The notes under the pieces are model-generated. The model searched no databases, was not told the origin of the DNA, and worked only from the letters and a program-made list of their open reading frames with translations. This document shows positions 1 through 7,518 of a stretch of DNA of 45,230 nt, one piece after another. Origin of the DNA: Chitinophagaceae bacterium (lineage in GTDB: Bacteria > Bacteroidota > Bacteroidia > Chitinophagales > Chitinophagaceae); assembly GCA_903642275.1 (NCBI GenBank), contig CAHJWK010000027.1, forward strand, positions 1 to 45,230, read 5' to 3'. The position numbers and the translations under genes were made by a program. Each line of letters opens with the position of its first letter. The stretch's first letter is position 1.

Positions 1-1115
1 AAACGAGAATTAAAATTACTGCTCATTTCAAAACCATAAGCGCCGGCATTATAAAACACAAGATAATCGCCTTCCCGCACTTCATTTAATTTCCTGTCCC
101 AGGCAAACGTATCTGTTTCGCAAATGTTTCCAACAACAGTATAAATGCGTTCCGCGCCACGTGGATTGTTAATGTTTTCTATGCGATGATAGGCTTCATA
201 AAACATTGGCCTTATCAAATGATTAAAGCCGCTGTTTACACCTGCAAAAACCGTAGCAGTCGTTTGTTTGATAACATTTGCTTTTACAACAAGATAGCCT
301 GCTTCGCTTACTAAAAACTTTCCGGGCTCAAACCATATTTCTAATTTTCGGTTGCTTTCTTTTTCAAATTTTGCAAACGCAACAGCCAGCTTTTTTCCAA
401 GGTCATGTACATTTGTTCTTACATCATCATCATAATAAGGCACTTTAAAGCCACTGCCTAAATCAATAAAATTTATTGATGGAAAATGACCCGCCATTTC
501 AAACATTATATCAAGGCCTTCAATAAAAACATTGGTATCTTTTATCTCGCTCCCGGTATGCATGTGCAGGCCTTTTACATTAAGCCCGGTTGATTTTATA
601 ATGCGCTCAATATGCCTTACCTGGTGAATAGATATGCCGAACTTGCTATCAACATGGCCGGTTGAAATTTTAAAATTACCACCTGCCATTATATGTGGAT
701 TAAGGCGAATAAAAACCGGATAACTGCCGCCATATTTATTACCAAAGTGTTCCAGCATAGAAATGCTATCTATATTAAGATGCACGTTTAAATTTTTACC
801 GGCTTCTATTTCATTAAAGTCAACACAATTCGGCGTAAATAAAATTTTATCTGGCATGAAGCCTGCTTTTAAACCAAGCTGTACTTCATAAATGCTCACA
901 CAGTCTAAACCAGCGCCAAGCTTTTGAATAAACTTTAAAATATTAATGTTGCTTAAAGCTTTACATGCATAAAAAAACTTTGCATTGCACTCTTTAAAGG
1001 CTTTACTTAATTCTTTTAATTGTGCTTCTATTTTTTCTGCATGATATACGTACAACGGCGTACCGAATTGTTCTGCAGCTTCTACCAATTGCTTTTTGCT
1101 CAATGATTCAGACAT
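1..1115 (-). CDS. lysA: Diaminopimelate decarboxylase, 3' end cut by window edge
   Basis: PLP-dependent enzyme that decarboxylates meso-diaminopimelate to L-lysine, the last step of lysine synthesis in the cytoplasm. I translated it by hand because it has no stop inside the window. The start ATG at 1115-1113 gives MSESLSKKQL, and 371 residues are visible. Lys52 in FFYACKA is the expected Schiff-base lysine. HMHTGSEI is the fold III PLP decarboxylase signature. Cys332 in NICETD matches the catalytic cysteine of the C-E-x-x-D motif. GAYG near the left edge is the usual C-terminal motif, so probably only about 15-30 residues are missing. It lies 54 bp downstream of eutC on the same strand, so it could be co-transcribed, though no functional link to ethanolamine is known. 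Confidence 0.93.
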   Translation of the reverse strand, partial: MSESLSKKQLVEAAEQFGTPLYVYHAEKIEAQLKELSKAFKECNAKFFYACKALSNINILKFIQKLGAGLDCVSIYEVQLGLKAGFMPDKILFTPNCVDFNEIEAGKNLNVHLNIDSISMLEHFGNKYGGSYPVFIRLNPHIMAGGNFKISTGHVDSKFGISIHQVRHIERIIKSTGLNVKGLHMHTGSEIKDTNVFIEGLDIMFEMAGHFPSINFIDLGSGFKVPYYDDDVRTNVHDLGKKLAVAFAKFEKESNRKLEIWFEPGKFLVSEAGYLVVKANVIKQTTATVFAGVNSGFNHLIRPMFYEAYHRIENINNPRGAERIYTVVGNICETDTFAWDRKLNEVREGDYLVFYNAGAYGFEMSSNFNSR

Positions 1116-1169
1116 ATACGTTGCAAAATTAAGCCGACTTAAAGAATATGCAGGCTCTTTGTTTTATAC

Positions 1170-1943
1170 TTATGAAAGCTTAAAGGTATCATCACTGTTT
1201 TCTTTAAGTGTAACACCAGAAAGCTTTAATCTCAATGCTTCCTTTATAAGATAAAATGTTTTATCTGCAGCCTGTTTATATTGCAAGCCTTCCTTTCTTA
1301 TGTTTGATATGCAGTTGCGTGCTTCATCAGTTAAACCAACTTTTGGATTATACGTAATGTAAGCGCCAAGACTATCAGGTGAACTTAAGCCCGGCCTTTC
1401 TCCAATTAATATTATAGAAATTTTCGCGTTGAGCAATGAAGCTGCTTCATCTGCAACAGCAACTCTTCCATTTTCAATTAAACATATTGGTGCAATACTG
1501 ATGTTTGATGAAGCAAGCATTGGTATCAATAATACTAATAATTGCATTGCATGATTATTAATTGCTGTCGCAGATAAACCATTAGTTATGCTTATGCTTA
1601 CATCATAAGTTATATTTGTTGATGATAACTGGTTAACAGAATCATCACTTAATTGCCTTCCCAAATCTGGTCGTCTTAAATAAATATGTTTATCGGCAGC
1701 TTTGCTTTTTAAAAGATATACCGGTAACCGAAACGATGATAGCTGTTTAATTAATTCATCAATATTTAATAAAGAAAAAACAGCATCTCTTGCATGCGCA
1801 TGTGCCATTTTAAATTTAAGCACTTCTTTTAACGAAACAGAAACACCCGTTTTTCCTAGTGCAATTCTTGCGTCAGTAAATTTCTTTAAGGCAGACCATT
1901 CATTAGCAATAACAATTTTCTTATCATTAACTTTTTCAATCAC
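1170..1943 (-). CDS. eutC: Ethanolamine ammonia-lyase small subunit EutC
   Basis: Light chain of the adenosylcobalamin-dependent lyase that converts ethanolamine to acetaldehyde and ammonia. The 257 residues are somewhat shorter than the roughly 295 of the E. coli protein, the difference lying at the N-terminus. Family signatures seen are FTDARIALGKTG near residue 22, KMAHAHARDAV near 45, LRRPDLGRQLS near 90, and GERPGLSSPDSLGAY near 175, which belongs to the cobalamin-contacting region. The start codon overlaps the end of eutB at position 1943, typical of translational coupling between two subunits of one complex. No reactivating factor EutA and no microcompartment shell gene is adjacent. 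Confidence 0.95.
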   Translation of the reverse strand: MIEKVNDKKIVIANEWSALKKFTDARIALGKTGVSVSLKEVLKFKMAHAHARDAVFSLLNIDELIKQLSSFRLPVYLLKSKAADKHIYLRRPDLGRQLSDDSVNQLSSTNITYDVSISITNGLSATAINNHAMQLLVLLIPMLASSNISIAPICLIENGRVAVADEAASLLNAKISIILIGERPGLSSPDSLGAYITYNPKVGLTDEARNCISNIRKEGLQYKQAADKTFYLIKEALRLKLSGVTLKENSDDTFKLS

Positions 1944-3328
1944 TATGCTGATATAAATTTCTCTGTGAGGTGTTGTTGGAACTTATGTGAAGTAAGTATG
2001 TTTCCTTTATCGTCCATAATATCGTGTTGCATTAACCAGCTTTCAAATTCAGGTGCAGGTTTTAAGCCAAGTACTTTTCTAACAAACAATGCATCGTGAA
2101 AAGATGTTGACTGATAGTTAAGCATAATATCATCCGCACCGGGAACACCCATAATAAAATTGCAACCTGCAGCGCCAAGCAATAACAATAAGTTATCCAT
2201 ATCATCCTGGTCTGCTTCCGCATGATTGGTATAACATATATCAACACCCATCGGCAAGCCTAAAAGCTTTCCACAAAAATGGTCTTCCAGCGCAGCACGT
2301 GTTATTTGCTTGCCATCATATAAATATTCAGGGCCGATAAAACCAACTACAGAATTTACAAGATGTGGTTTAAAATGACGGGCCACAGCATACGCTCTTA
2401 CTTCGCAGGTTTGCTGGTCAACACTATGGTTAGCATTGGCAGATAAGGATGAGCCTTGTCCTGTTTCAAAATACATAACATTATTGCCAATAGTTCCGCG
2501 GTTTAATGATAAGGCCGCATCATTAGCTTCTTTTAGCATTGATAAATTTATTCCAAAGCTACTATTAGTTTTTTCTGTTCCGCCAATGGATTGAAACACC
2601 AAATCAACAGGTGCATTTTTATTAATAAGTTCTATTGTTGTTGTAAGATGTGCCAAAACGCAAGCCTGCGTTGGTATTGAAAATTTACTGATAAATGCAT
2701 CCAGCAAATTTAATAACAGATGTACATGTGCAGGATTATCTGTCGCAGGATTAATACCAATAACTGCATCGCCGCTGGCATATAATAATCCATCAATAAT
2801 ACTTGCAGCAATACCTTTTGTATCATCTGTCGGGTGATTGGGTTGAAGCCGCGTAGAAAATCTTTTTTTCAACCCAATAGTATTTCTGAAGTGAGTAACA
2901 ATTTCACATTTTTGAGCAATAATTATCAAATCCTGGTTGCGCATAATTTTACTTACGGCAGCAACTATTTCAGGTGTAAATGCAAATTGTAATTGTTGTA
3001 ATGTATGAGTATCAGCTGCATCACTCAATAACCAATCTCTTAATTCACCAACGGTAAATGATTCTATTAATGAGAAGCTTTTTTTATCATGCGTGTCAAC
3101 TATCAGCCTTGTTACTTCATCATCCTCATACGGAATTATTGTTTCATTTAAAAAAGTTGATAAAGGCAAATCCGCAAGACAAATCTGCGCAGCAATTCTT
3201 TCTTCATAACTATCCGCAGTCAAACCGGCTAATGCATCACCGCTGCGGTAAGGTGTCGCTTTCGCAAGCAATGCTTTTAAATCATTGAATGTATATATGT
3301 GATTATGTACTGTGTATTTATAAGCCAT
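1943..3328 (-). CDS. eutB: Ethanolamine ammonia-lyase large subunit EutB
   Basis: Catalytic TIM-barrel subunit of ethanolamine ammonia-lyase; it binds ethanolamine and forms the cobalamin-binding interface with EutC. Length 461 residues, against about 453 in E. coli. Visible signatures include YFETGQGSSLSANANH near residue 288, GPEYLYDGKQI near 332, and the near-invariant GVPGADDIMLNYQSTSFHD near 395-413. It starts 15 bp after the permease stop and overlaps eutC by one base, so the three genes form one tight operon. Cytoplasmic, with no targeting peptide. The enzyme needs adenosylcobalamin; no cobalamin riboswitch is visible in the short upstream gaps. Confidence 0.96.
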   Translation of the reverse strand: MAYKYTVHNHIYTFNDLKALLAKATPYRSGDALAGLTADSYEERIAAQICLADLPLSTFLNETIIPYEDDEVTRLIVDTHDKKSFSLIESFTVGELRDWLLSDAADTHTLQQLQFAFTPEIVAAVSKIMRNQDLIIIAQKCEIVTHFRNTIGLKKRFSTRLQPNHPTDDTKGIAASIIDGLLYASGDAVIGINPATDNPAHVHLLLNLLDAFISKFSIPTQACVLAHLTTTIELINKNAPVDLVFQSIGGTEKTNSSFGINLSMLKEANDAALSLNRGTIGNNVMYFETGQGSSLSANANHSVDQQTCEVRAYAVARHFKPHLVNSVVGFIGPEYLYDGKQITRAALEDHFCGKLLGLPMGVDICYTNHAEADQDDMDNLLLLLGAAGCNFIMGVPGADDIMLNYQSTSFHDALFVRKVLGLKPAPEFESWLMQHDIMDDKGNILTSHKFQQHLTEKFISA

Positions 3329-3342
3329 TGCATCATCTTAAA

Positions 3343-4659
3343 TCATAGCATAAATTCCTGTGCAGGTTGTTTGTATTTGCCTGATAAAAAAAGTATAATG
3401 AAAGCAACTCCCAGTCCTGCAAAGAAAATAATGCTCAGCATAAAATTATACCAAATAATGGCAATTAATGAAACTACTGACAGCAGTAATGCAATTGCAG
3501 GGAACCATGGATAAAAAGGTGTTTTAAAAAATGGCTGATATGTTTTCTGCTTTTTTAATTTAAATAAACTAATCATGCTGATGCAATACATAACTACTGC
3601 GCCTAATGCAGATATAATAATTACTTTGTCTGTTGTGCCGGTAAATAAAGATATCAAGCCAACAATCATTCCTGCTATTAAAGCCCAGTGCGGTGTTTGA
3701 AATTTTGAGTTTACATCGCTCAAAAATTTTGGCAAAAACCCACTTCTTGATAAAGCAAATATTTGCCTTGAATAACCGATTATCAAACTATGAAAAGATG
3801 CTATCAAACCAAACAAACCAATGCCGGCAAATATTTTCGTCCAGCTATTTGTTTTTCCTAACACCATGCTTATAGATGCAGGTAATGGGTAATCTATTTT
3901 GCTTAAGCTACGCCAGTTACCAATGCCACCGGAAAATATCATTACCGCTAATGCAAGTAACACCAATGTTGCAATACCTGCAATGTAACCTTTGGGAATA
4001 TTACGATGCGGCTCATGCACTTCTTCCGCAACCATGGCAACACCTTCAATACCTAAATAAAACCAGATAGCGAATGGCAATGCGGCAAACACGCCTGACC
4101 ATCCAAACGGCATATTATCATACATAAAATTCGAGACTTTAAAAGCAGGTGAAACAATACCAATAAAGATGAGTAATTCAATTACTGCTAAAATTGTTAC
4201 TATAAGATTGAATACTGCCGATTCTTTTATGCCTAATAAATTGATGATTGTAAAAAAAACATAACACGCAATTGCTGTAAACATTATCGGCACTGAAGCA
4301 AACAAAAAATGCACATAGCTGCCTAAAGCAAATGCAATAGCAGGCGGCGCAAATACAAACTCAATCAAGGTTGCATAACCTGCAATCAGGCCGCCAGTTT
4401 TTCCAAAAGTTTTATATGCATAAGCAAACGGGCCACCTGCATTTGGTATGCTGGTTGTAAGTTCAGTAAAGCTGAAAATAAAAGTTATGTAAAGAACGGT
4501 GATAATGATTGTTGCAATGAGAAAACCAACTGTACCAGCAACACTCCATCCATAATTCCAGCCAAAATATTCGCCTGAAATAACAAGTCCGATTGCCAAA
4601 GCCCAAATATGAATTGGCTTCAGCACTTTTTTTAAAGCACTCTTCGGCTGGCTGCTCAT
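3343..4659 (-). CDS. eat: Ethanolamine permease (APC superfamily)
   Basis: Inner-membrane permease of the amino acid-polyamine-organocation superfamily. Position and sequence fit ethanolamine uptake. The 438 residues carry about twelve hydrophobic segments. The N-terminal block ALAIGLVISGEYFGWNYGW (about residues 15-33) and the following SIPNAGGPFAYAYKTFG are characteristic of the ethanolamine permease subfamily and of the APC fold, in which the unwound first helix carries the substrate site. It is first of the three eut genes on the minus strand. The 72-bp gap before it (4660-4731) shows no clear TAnnTTTG promoter and no riboswitch. Substrate is inferred from family resemblance and from eutBC next door. 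Confidence 0.9.
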   Translation of the reverse strand: MSSQPKSALKKVLKPIHIWALAIGLVISGEYFGWNYGWSVAGTVGFLIATIIITVLYITFIFSFTELTTSIPNAGGPFAYAYKTFGKTGGLIAGYATLIEFVFAPPAIAFALGSYVHFLFASVPIMFTAIACYVFFTIINLLGIKESAVFNLIVTILAVIELLIFIGIVSPAFKVSNFMYDNMPFGWSGVFAALPFAIWFYLGIEGVAMVAEEVHEPHRNIPKGYIAGIATLVLLALAVMIFSGGIGNWRSLSKIDYPLPASISMVLGKTNSWTKIFAGIGLFGLIASFHSLIIGYSRQIFALSRSGFLPKFLSDVNSKFQTPHWALIAGMIVGLISLFTGTTDKVIIISALGAVVMYCISMISLFKLKKQKTYQPFFKTPFYPWFPAIALLLSVVSLIAIIWYNFMLSIIFFAGLGVAFIILFLSGKYKQPAQEFML

Positions 4660-4731
4660 GGCTTGAAACTACTTTATAAAACTGAAGGAAAGAAATCCGG
4701 ATGAAGGATGCTGCTTACTTAATATACTATT

Positions 4732-5556
4732 TTAAACTGAAGTTTTTTGTACTGTTTGTTTGATAACATTGTCTAATTCGTTTGCTTCAGAAATTGCGAG
4801 TTGTACAAGGTGATTTGTATCTGCATTTTCAGGCTTTGATTCTGAAATAAGATTTAAAAGGCTTTGAATATTAGTTAATGGCCTTCTTACTAAATGTGCT
4901 TCATTAAAAGCAATTTCGGTGAGCATCTTGTTTTGCTTTTCAATTTTATTTATAGCCGGGAAAAAAATAAATATAATTTCTGAAAAAATAAGCAACAGCG
5001 AAAAAAGCAGGATGCTGATTTCTTCAATTTTAAATTTTTTAACCTGTTGATTTGAGTAACTATTTAGTTTTGAAACAAATTCATCCAATTGTTGTAAATA
5101 ATTATTTTCTCCATTCAGCAATTGAATAAAATCTCCGTTAACATCGTTTGACAGGTTGATTGTTACGCTATTCATCAATTTTTTGTAGGCAATATCAAGT
5201 TGATTATAATCTGCATATAAGCTCTGCTTTAAAGGTGTTATATCCGTAGCACTGTCACCATTAAGAAAATCTTTTTCAAGGCTGGTAAAGTTGTTGATGC
5301 TGGTTTGTATTGCAGGGCCTTCTTCCTTTCCTTCTAAGTTATCTGCTGCTAACGAGTTTATGATTTGTTGTGAAAGTGTTCTTTGCCTGGTAGTAAGTTT
5401 TGTTACAGCGCTGTTTAAAAGTAAGGCGTTTGTAGAGGTTGAAATAAGAAAGTATGATATTAATGATAAAGTAATTATGGATAACGCTAAAATAATCCTG
5501 GGTACGAACAATACATTCTTTCTCTTCATAATCTTAAGATATTGGCGGCAAAACAA
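4732..5556 (-). CDS. Two-TM sensor protein with H-box but no kinase ATPase domain
   Basis: The 274 residues have TM1 at about 18-38 and TM2 at about 179-199, enclosing a helical periplasmic region. Residues 50-65 (VTKLTTRQRTLSQQI) resemble the start of the type IV pili/nitrate-sensor 'PilJ-like' chemotaxis transducer domain. After TM2, residues 218-232 read NEAHLVRRPLTNIQ, which matches the H-box of HisKA dimerisation domains (HxxRxPL), with His221 as the possible phospho-acceptor. A second helix follows and the protein stops at residue 274, so the HATPase domain (N, G1, G2 boxes) is absent and the 176 bp below the stop do not encode one. The likely true start is Met10 (5529), MKRKNVLF. It lies 72 bp upstream of the ethanolamine permease. 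Function unknown. Confidence 0.7.
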   Translation of the reverse strand: MFCRQYLKIMKRKNVLFVPRIILALSIITLSLISYFLISTSTNALLLNSAVTKLTTRQRTLSQQIINSLAADNLEGKEEGPAIQTSINNFTSLEKDFLNGDSATDITPLKQSLYADYNQLDIAYKKLMNSVTINLSNDVNGDFIQLLNGENNYLQQLDEFVSKLNSYSNQQVKKFKIEEISILLFSLLLIFSEIIFIFFPAINKIEKQNKMLTEIAFNEAHLVRRPLTNIQSLLNLISESKPENADTNHLVQLAISEANELDNVIKQTVQKTSV

Positions 5557-5678
5557 AAATCAGCTTATTAACGAAGTTACTTGTTATTAGCAAGCTCCGG
5601 TATTAATAAATTTGATACTATAAATAAAAATTAGCTAATATATAAAGCAAGCGTGATAAAAATTTGCCTTTTTAATCA

Positions 5679-6353
5679 TTAATTTTCAATATCATTTTTA
5701 ATTAAACTACGATCTTCATTTACTGAGAAATTGATTTCGTTGTCAGTTTCGGCAGTTTTAAAATCTGCATCATTAATTAAAGTTGGCTGTATAATTTGTT
5801 CAGAGATGACTTCTTTTATTTTAGGCAAATCTTCCGTAGTATTTATGCCGAAATAATCCATAAAATTTTTTGAAGTAGCATATACCAATGGTTTGCCGGG
5901 AAGGTTTTCACTTCGGCCAGTTATAACAATCAATTCTTTCTCTAATAATTTCTGAATGCTGTAATCACTGTTCACGCCGCGAATGCTTTCTATCTCACCT
6001 TTGGTGATGGGTTGTTTATAAGCGATGATTGCAAGCGTTTCCATGGCAGCCGTTGATAAACGCTTTAAAAATTTATCTCCGTTTAACTGTGCAACAGTTT
6101 TATGAAAATCTTTTTTTGTAAGAAACTGCCAGCCGCCGCCGCTTTCTTTTACTTCAAATGGATAAAATTCTGAATTATATTTTTCGCGGATGCCTTCTAT
6201 TGAACTTTCAACCTGGTCTAAATTAATGCGTTCATCCATAAAGCCAAGCGCATTATTAATAAGCTCAACAATATCTAATGCTGTTAATGGCTTTTCACTG
6301 GCAAAAATCAAAGCTTCAATGTGGGGTATGATGGTTTGAAGTTCCATTATCAA
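5679..6353 (-). CDS. scpB: Segregation and condensation protein B
   Basis: Winged-helix (kleisin-associated) subunit of the SMC-ScpAB condensin that organises and segregates the chromosome. Family landmarks are IEALIFASEKPLT near residue 12, AAMETLAIIAYKQPITKGEIE near 102-122 and IRGVNSDYSIQKLLEKELI, followed by the second winged helix with GRSENLPGKPLVYATSKNFMDYFG. The C-terminal tail beyond about residue 190 is acidic and variable, as is usual. The protein begins MIMELQTII; Met3 (6347) is an equally good start. It follows atpG by 16 bp on the same strand, so co-transcription is likely. scpA is not in the window. Confidence 0.92.
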   Translation of the reverse strand: MIMELQTIIPHIEALIFASEKPLTALDIVELINNALGFMDERINLDQVESSIEGIREKYNSEFYPFEVKESGGGWQFLTKKDFHKTVAQLNGDKFLKRLSTAAMETLAIIAYKQPITKGEIESIRGVNSDYSIQKLLEKELIVITGRSENLPGKPLVYATSKNFMDYFGINTTEDLPKIKEVISEQIIQPTLINDADFKTAETDNEINFSVNEDRSLIKNDIEN

Positions 6354-6369
6354 TTTTCAAATTGGCTGA

Positions 6370-7251
6370 TTATCCTTGTAACGCCGCTGCACCGCTTACA
6401 ATTTCTGTAAGCTCTGTTGTAATGGCTGCCTGCCTTGCACGGTTATAAGATATACGTAAATTTTTAAGCAATTCATTAGCATTATCACTGGCTTTATCCA
6501 TTGCTGTCATGCGTGCTCCATGTTCACTGGCGTTAGCATCAAGCACCGCTTTATATAATTGCGTGTTTAAAATTTTCGGCATCAGCTCGGCAATCAGTTC
6601 TTCTTTATCAGGCTCAAAAATAAAGTCCGCTTTTTTAGCGCCTTCTTTCTTTTTTACTTTTGGTATTGGTAAAAATTGTTCAACTATAAAACGTTGTGTT
6701 GCGGCATTTTTAAATTCACTATACACTAATTCAACAGCATCAAATTCGCCATTCTCAAATGCTTTCATGGCAGCCTGTGATGCTGCCTGTACCGTGTCAA
6801 ATTTCAGATTCAGAAAAATATCTTTATACTCATCTTTTGTTTTATATCCGGAACGTGTTAAGCTTTCATAACCTTTTTTCCCAATATTCCAAACTGTAAT
6901 ATTACCTTTTGAAAATTGTGTTTGATATTTCTCTGCCACTAATTGTTTTGCCAGCTTCACTACGTTTGCATTATAAGCACCACTTAAGCCGCGGTCGCTG
7001 GTAATTACAATCAGCAATACTTTTTCAACAGTTCTTTCTACAGCCAGTTTAATGTTTGTGCCGCCATCAATATTACTTATAATGTTGCTCAGCATTTCCT
7101 GCAGCTTTTGCGCATAAGGCCGCATTTGCAAAATAGATTCCTGTGCCCGGCGCAACTTGGCAGCACTCACCATTTTCATAGCTTTTGTAATCTGCTGCGT
7201 ACTTTGTACCGATTGAATTCTGTTTCTAACTTCTTTTAATTGACCAGGCAT
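6370..7251 (-). CDS. atpG: ATP synthase F1 gamma subunit
   Basis: Rotor shaft of the F1 sector of ATP synthase, coupling proton flow to ATP formation at the inner face of the membrane. The 293 residues are close to the usual 285-295. The N-terminal helix MPGQLKEVRNRIQSVQSTQQITKAMKMVSAAKLR... is the classic gamma signature. LIVITSDRGLSGAYNANV (about residues 82-99) is the conserved Rossmann-like core. The C-terminal helix carries SEHGARMTAMDKASDNA and NRARQAAITTELTEIVSGAAAL. No other atp gene flanks it: secA diverges upstream and scpB follows, so here atpG sits apart from at least its nearest expected partners. Confidence 0.97.
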   Translation of the reverse strand: MPGQLKEVRNRIQSVQSTQQITKAMKMVSAAKLRRAQESILQMRPYAQKLQEMLSNIISNIDGGTNIKLAVERTVEKVLLIVITSDRGLSGAYNANVVKLAKQLVAEKYQTQFSKGNITVWNIGKKGYESLTRSGYKTKDEYKDIFLNLKFDTVQAASQAAMKAFENGEFDAVELVYSEFKNAATQRFIVEQFLPIPKVKKKEGAKKADFIFEPDKEELIAELMPKILNTQLYKAVLDANASEHGARMTAMDKASDNANELLKNLRISYNRARQAAITTELTEIVSGAAALQG

Positions 7252-7399
7252 ATTGTATGTTGAACTTTACTTTAAATCGCCGTGAAGATAAGGTAATGAA
7301 AAATAAGTTTTAATAATCCGGAATTGCAGATGAAAATAATAGCTCTTTCAGTTCATTTAAAATCTTTGTCTTTTCTTTAAATGATTATAGCCGGTTAGC

Positions 7400-7431
7400 A
7401 TTGCTTCACTTCCATCAAACCATTAACTTTG
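7400..7431 (+). promoter_or_regulatory. Predicted Bacteroidota-type promoter of secA
   Basis: ATTG at 7400-7403 and TAACTTTG at 7424-7431 are separated by 20 bases. This matches the known Bacteroidota primary sigma pattern (-33 TTG or TTTG, -7 TAnnTTTG, spacer 19-21). It predicts transcription starting near 7438 and an untranslated leader of about 80 bases before the secA ATG. This is a pattern match only. Confidence 0.6.
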
Positions 7432-7518
7432 CAACCCTTTATGCTGCCAGTTTGACTTTATTAAACCAGCGCATAATTTTTGAGAACAAACGTTTCAATC
7501 GAATAAAGTTTATATATC

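Noticed and set aside
4660-4731. Cobalamin riboswitch or promoter before the ethanolamine permease
   Set aside because: Only 72 bases are available and no B12-box-like or TAnnTTTG sequence was seen.
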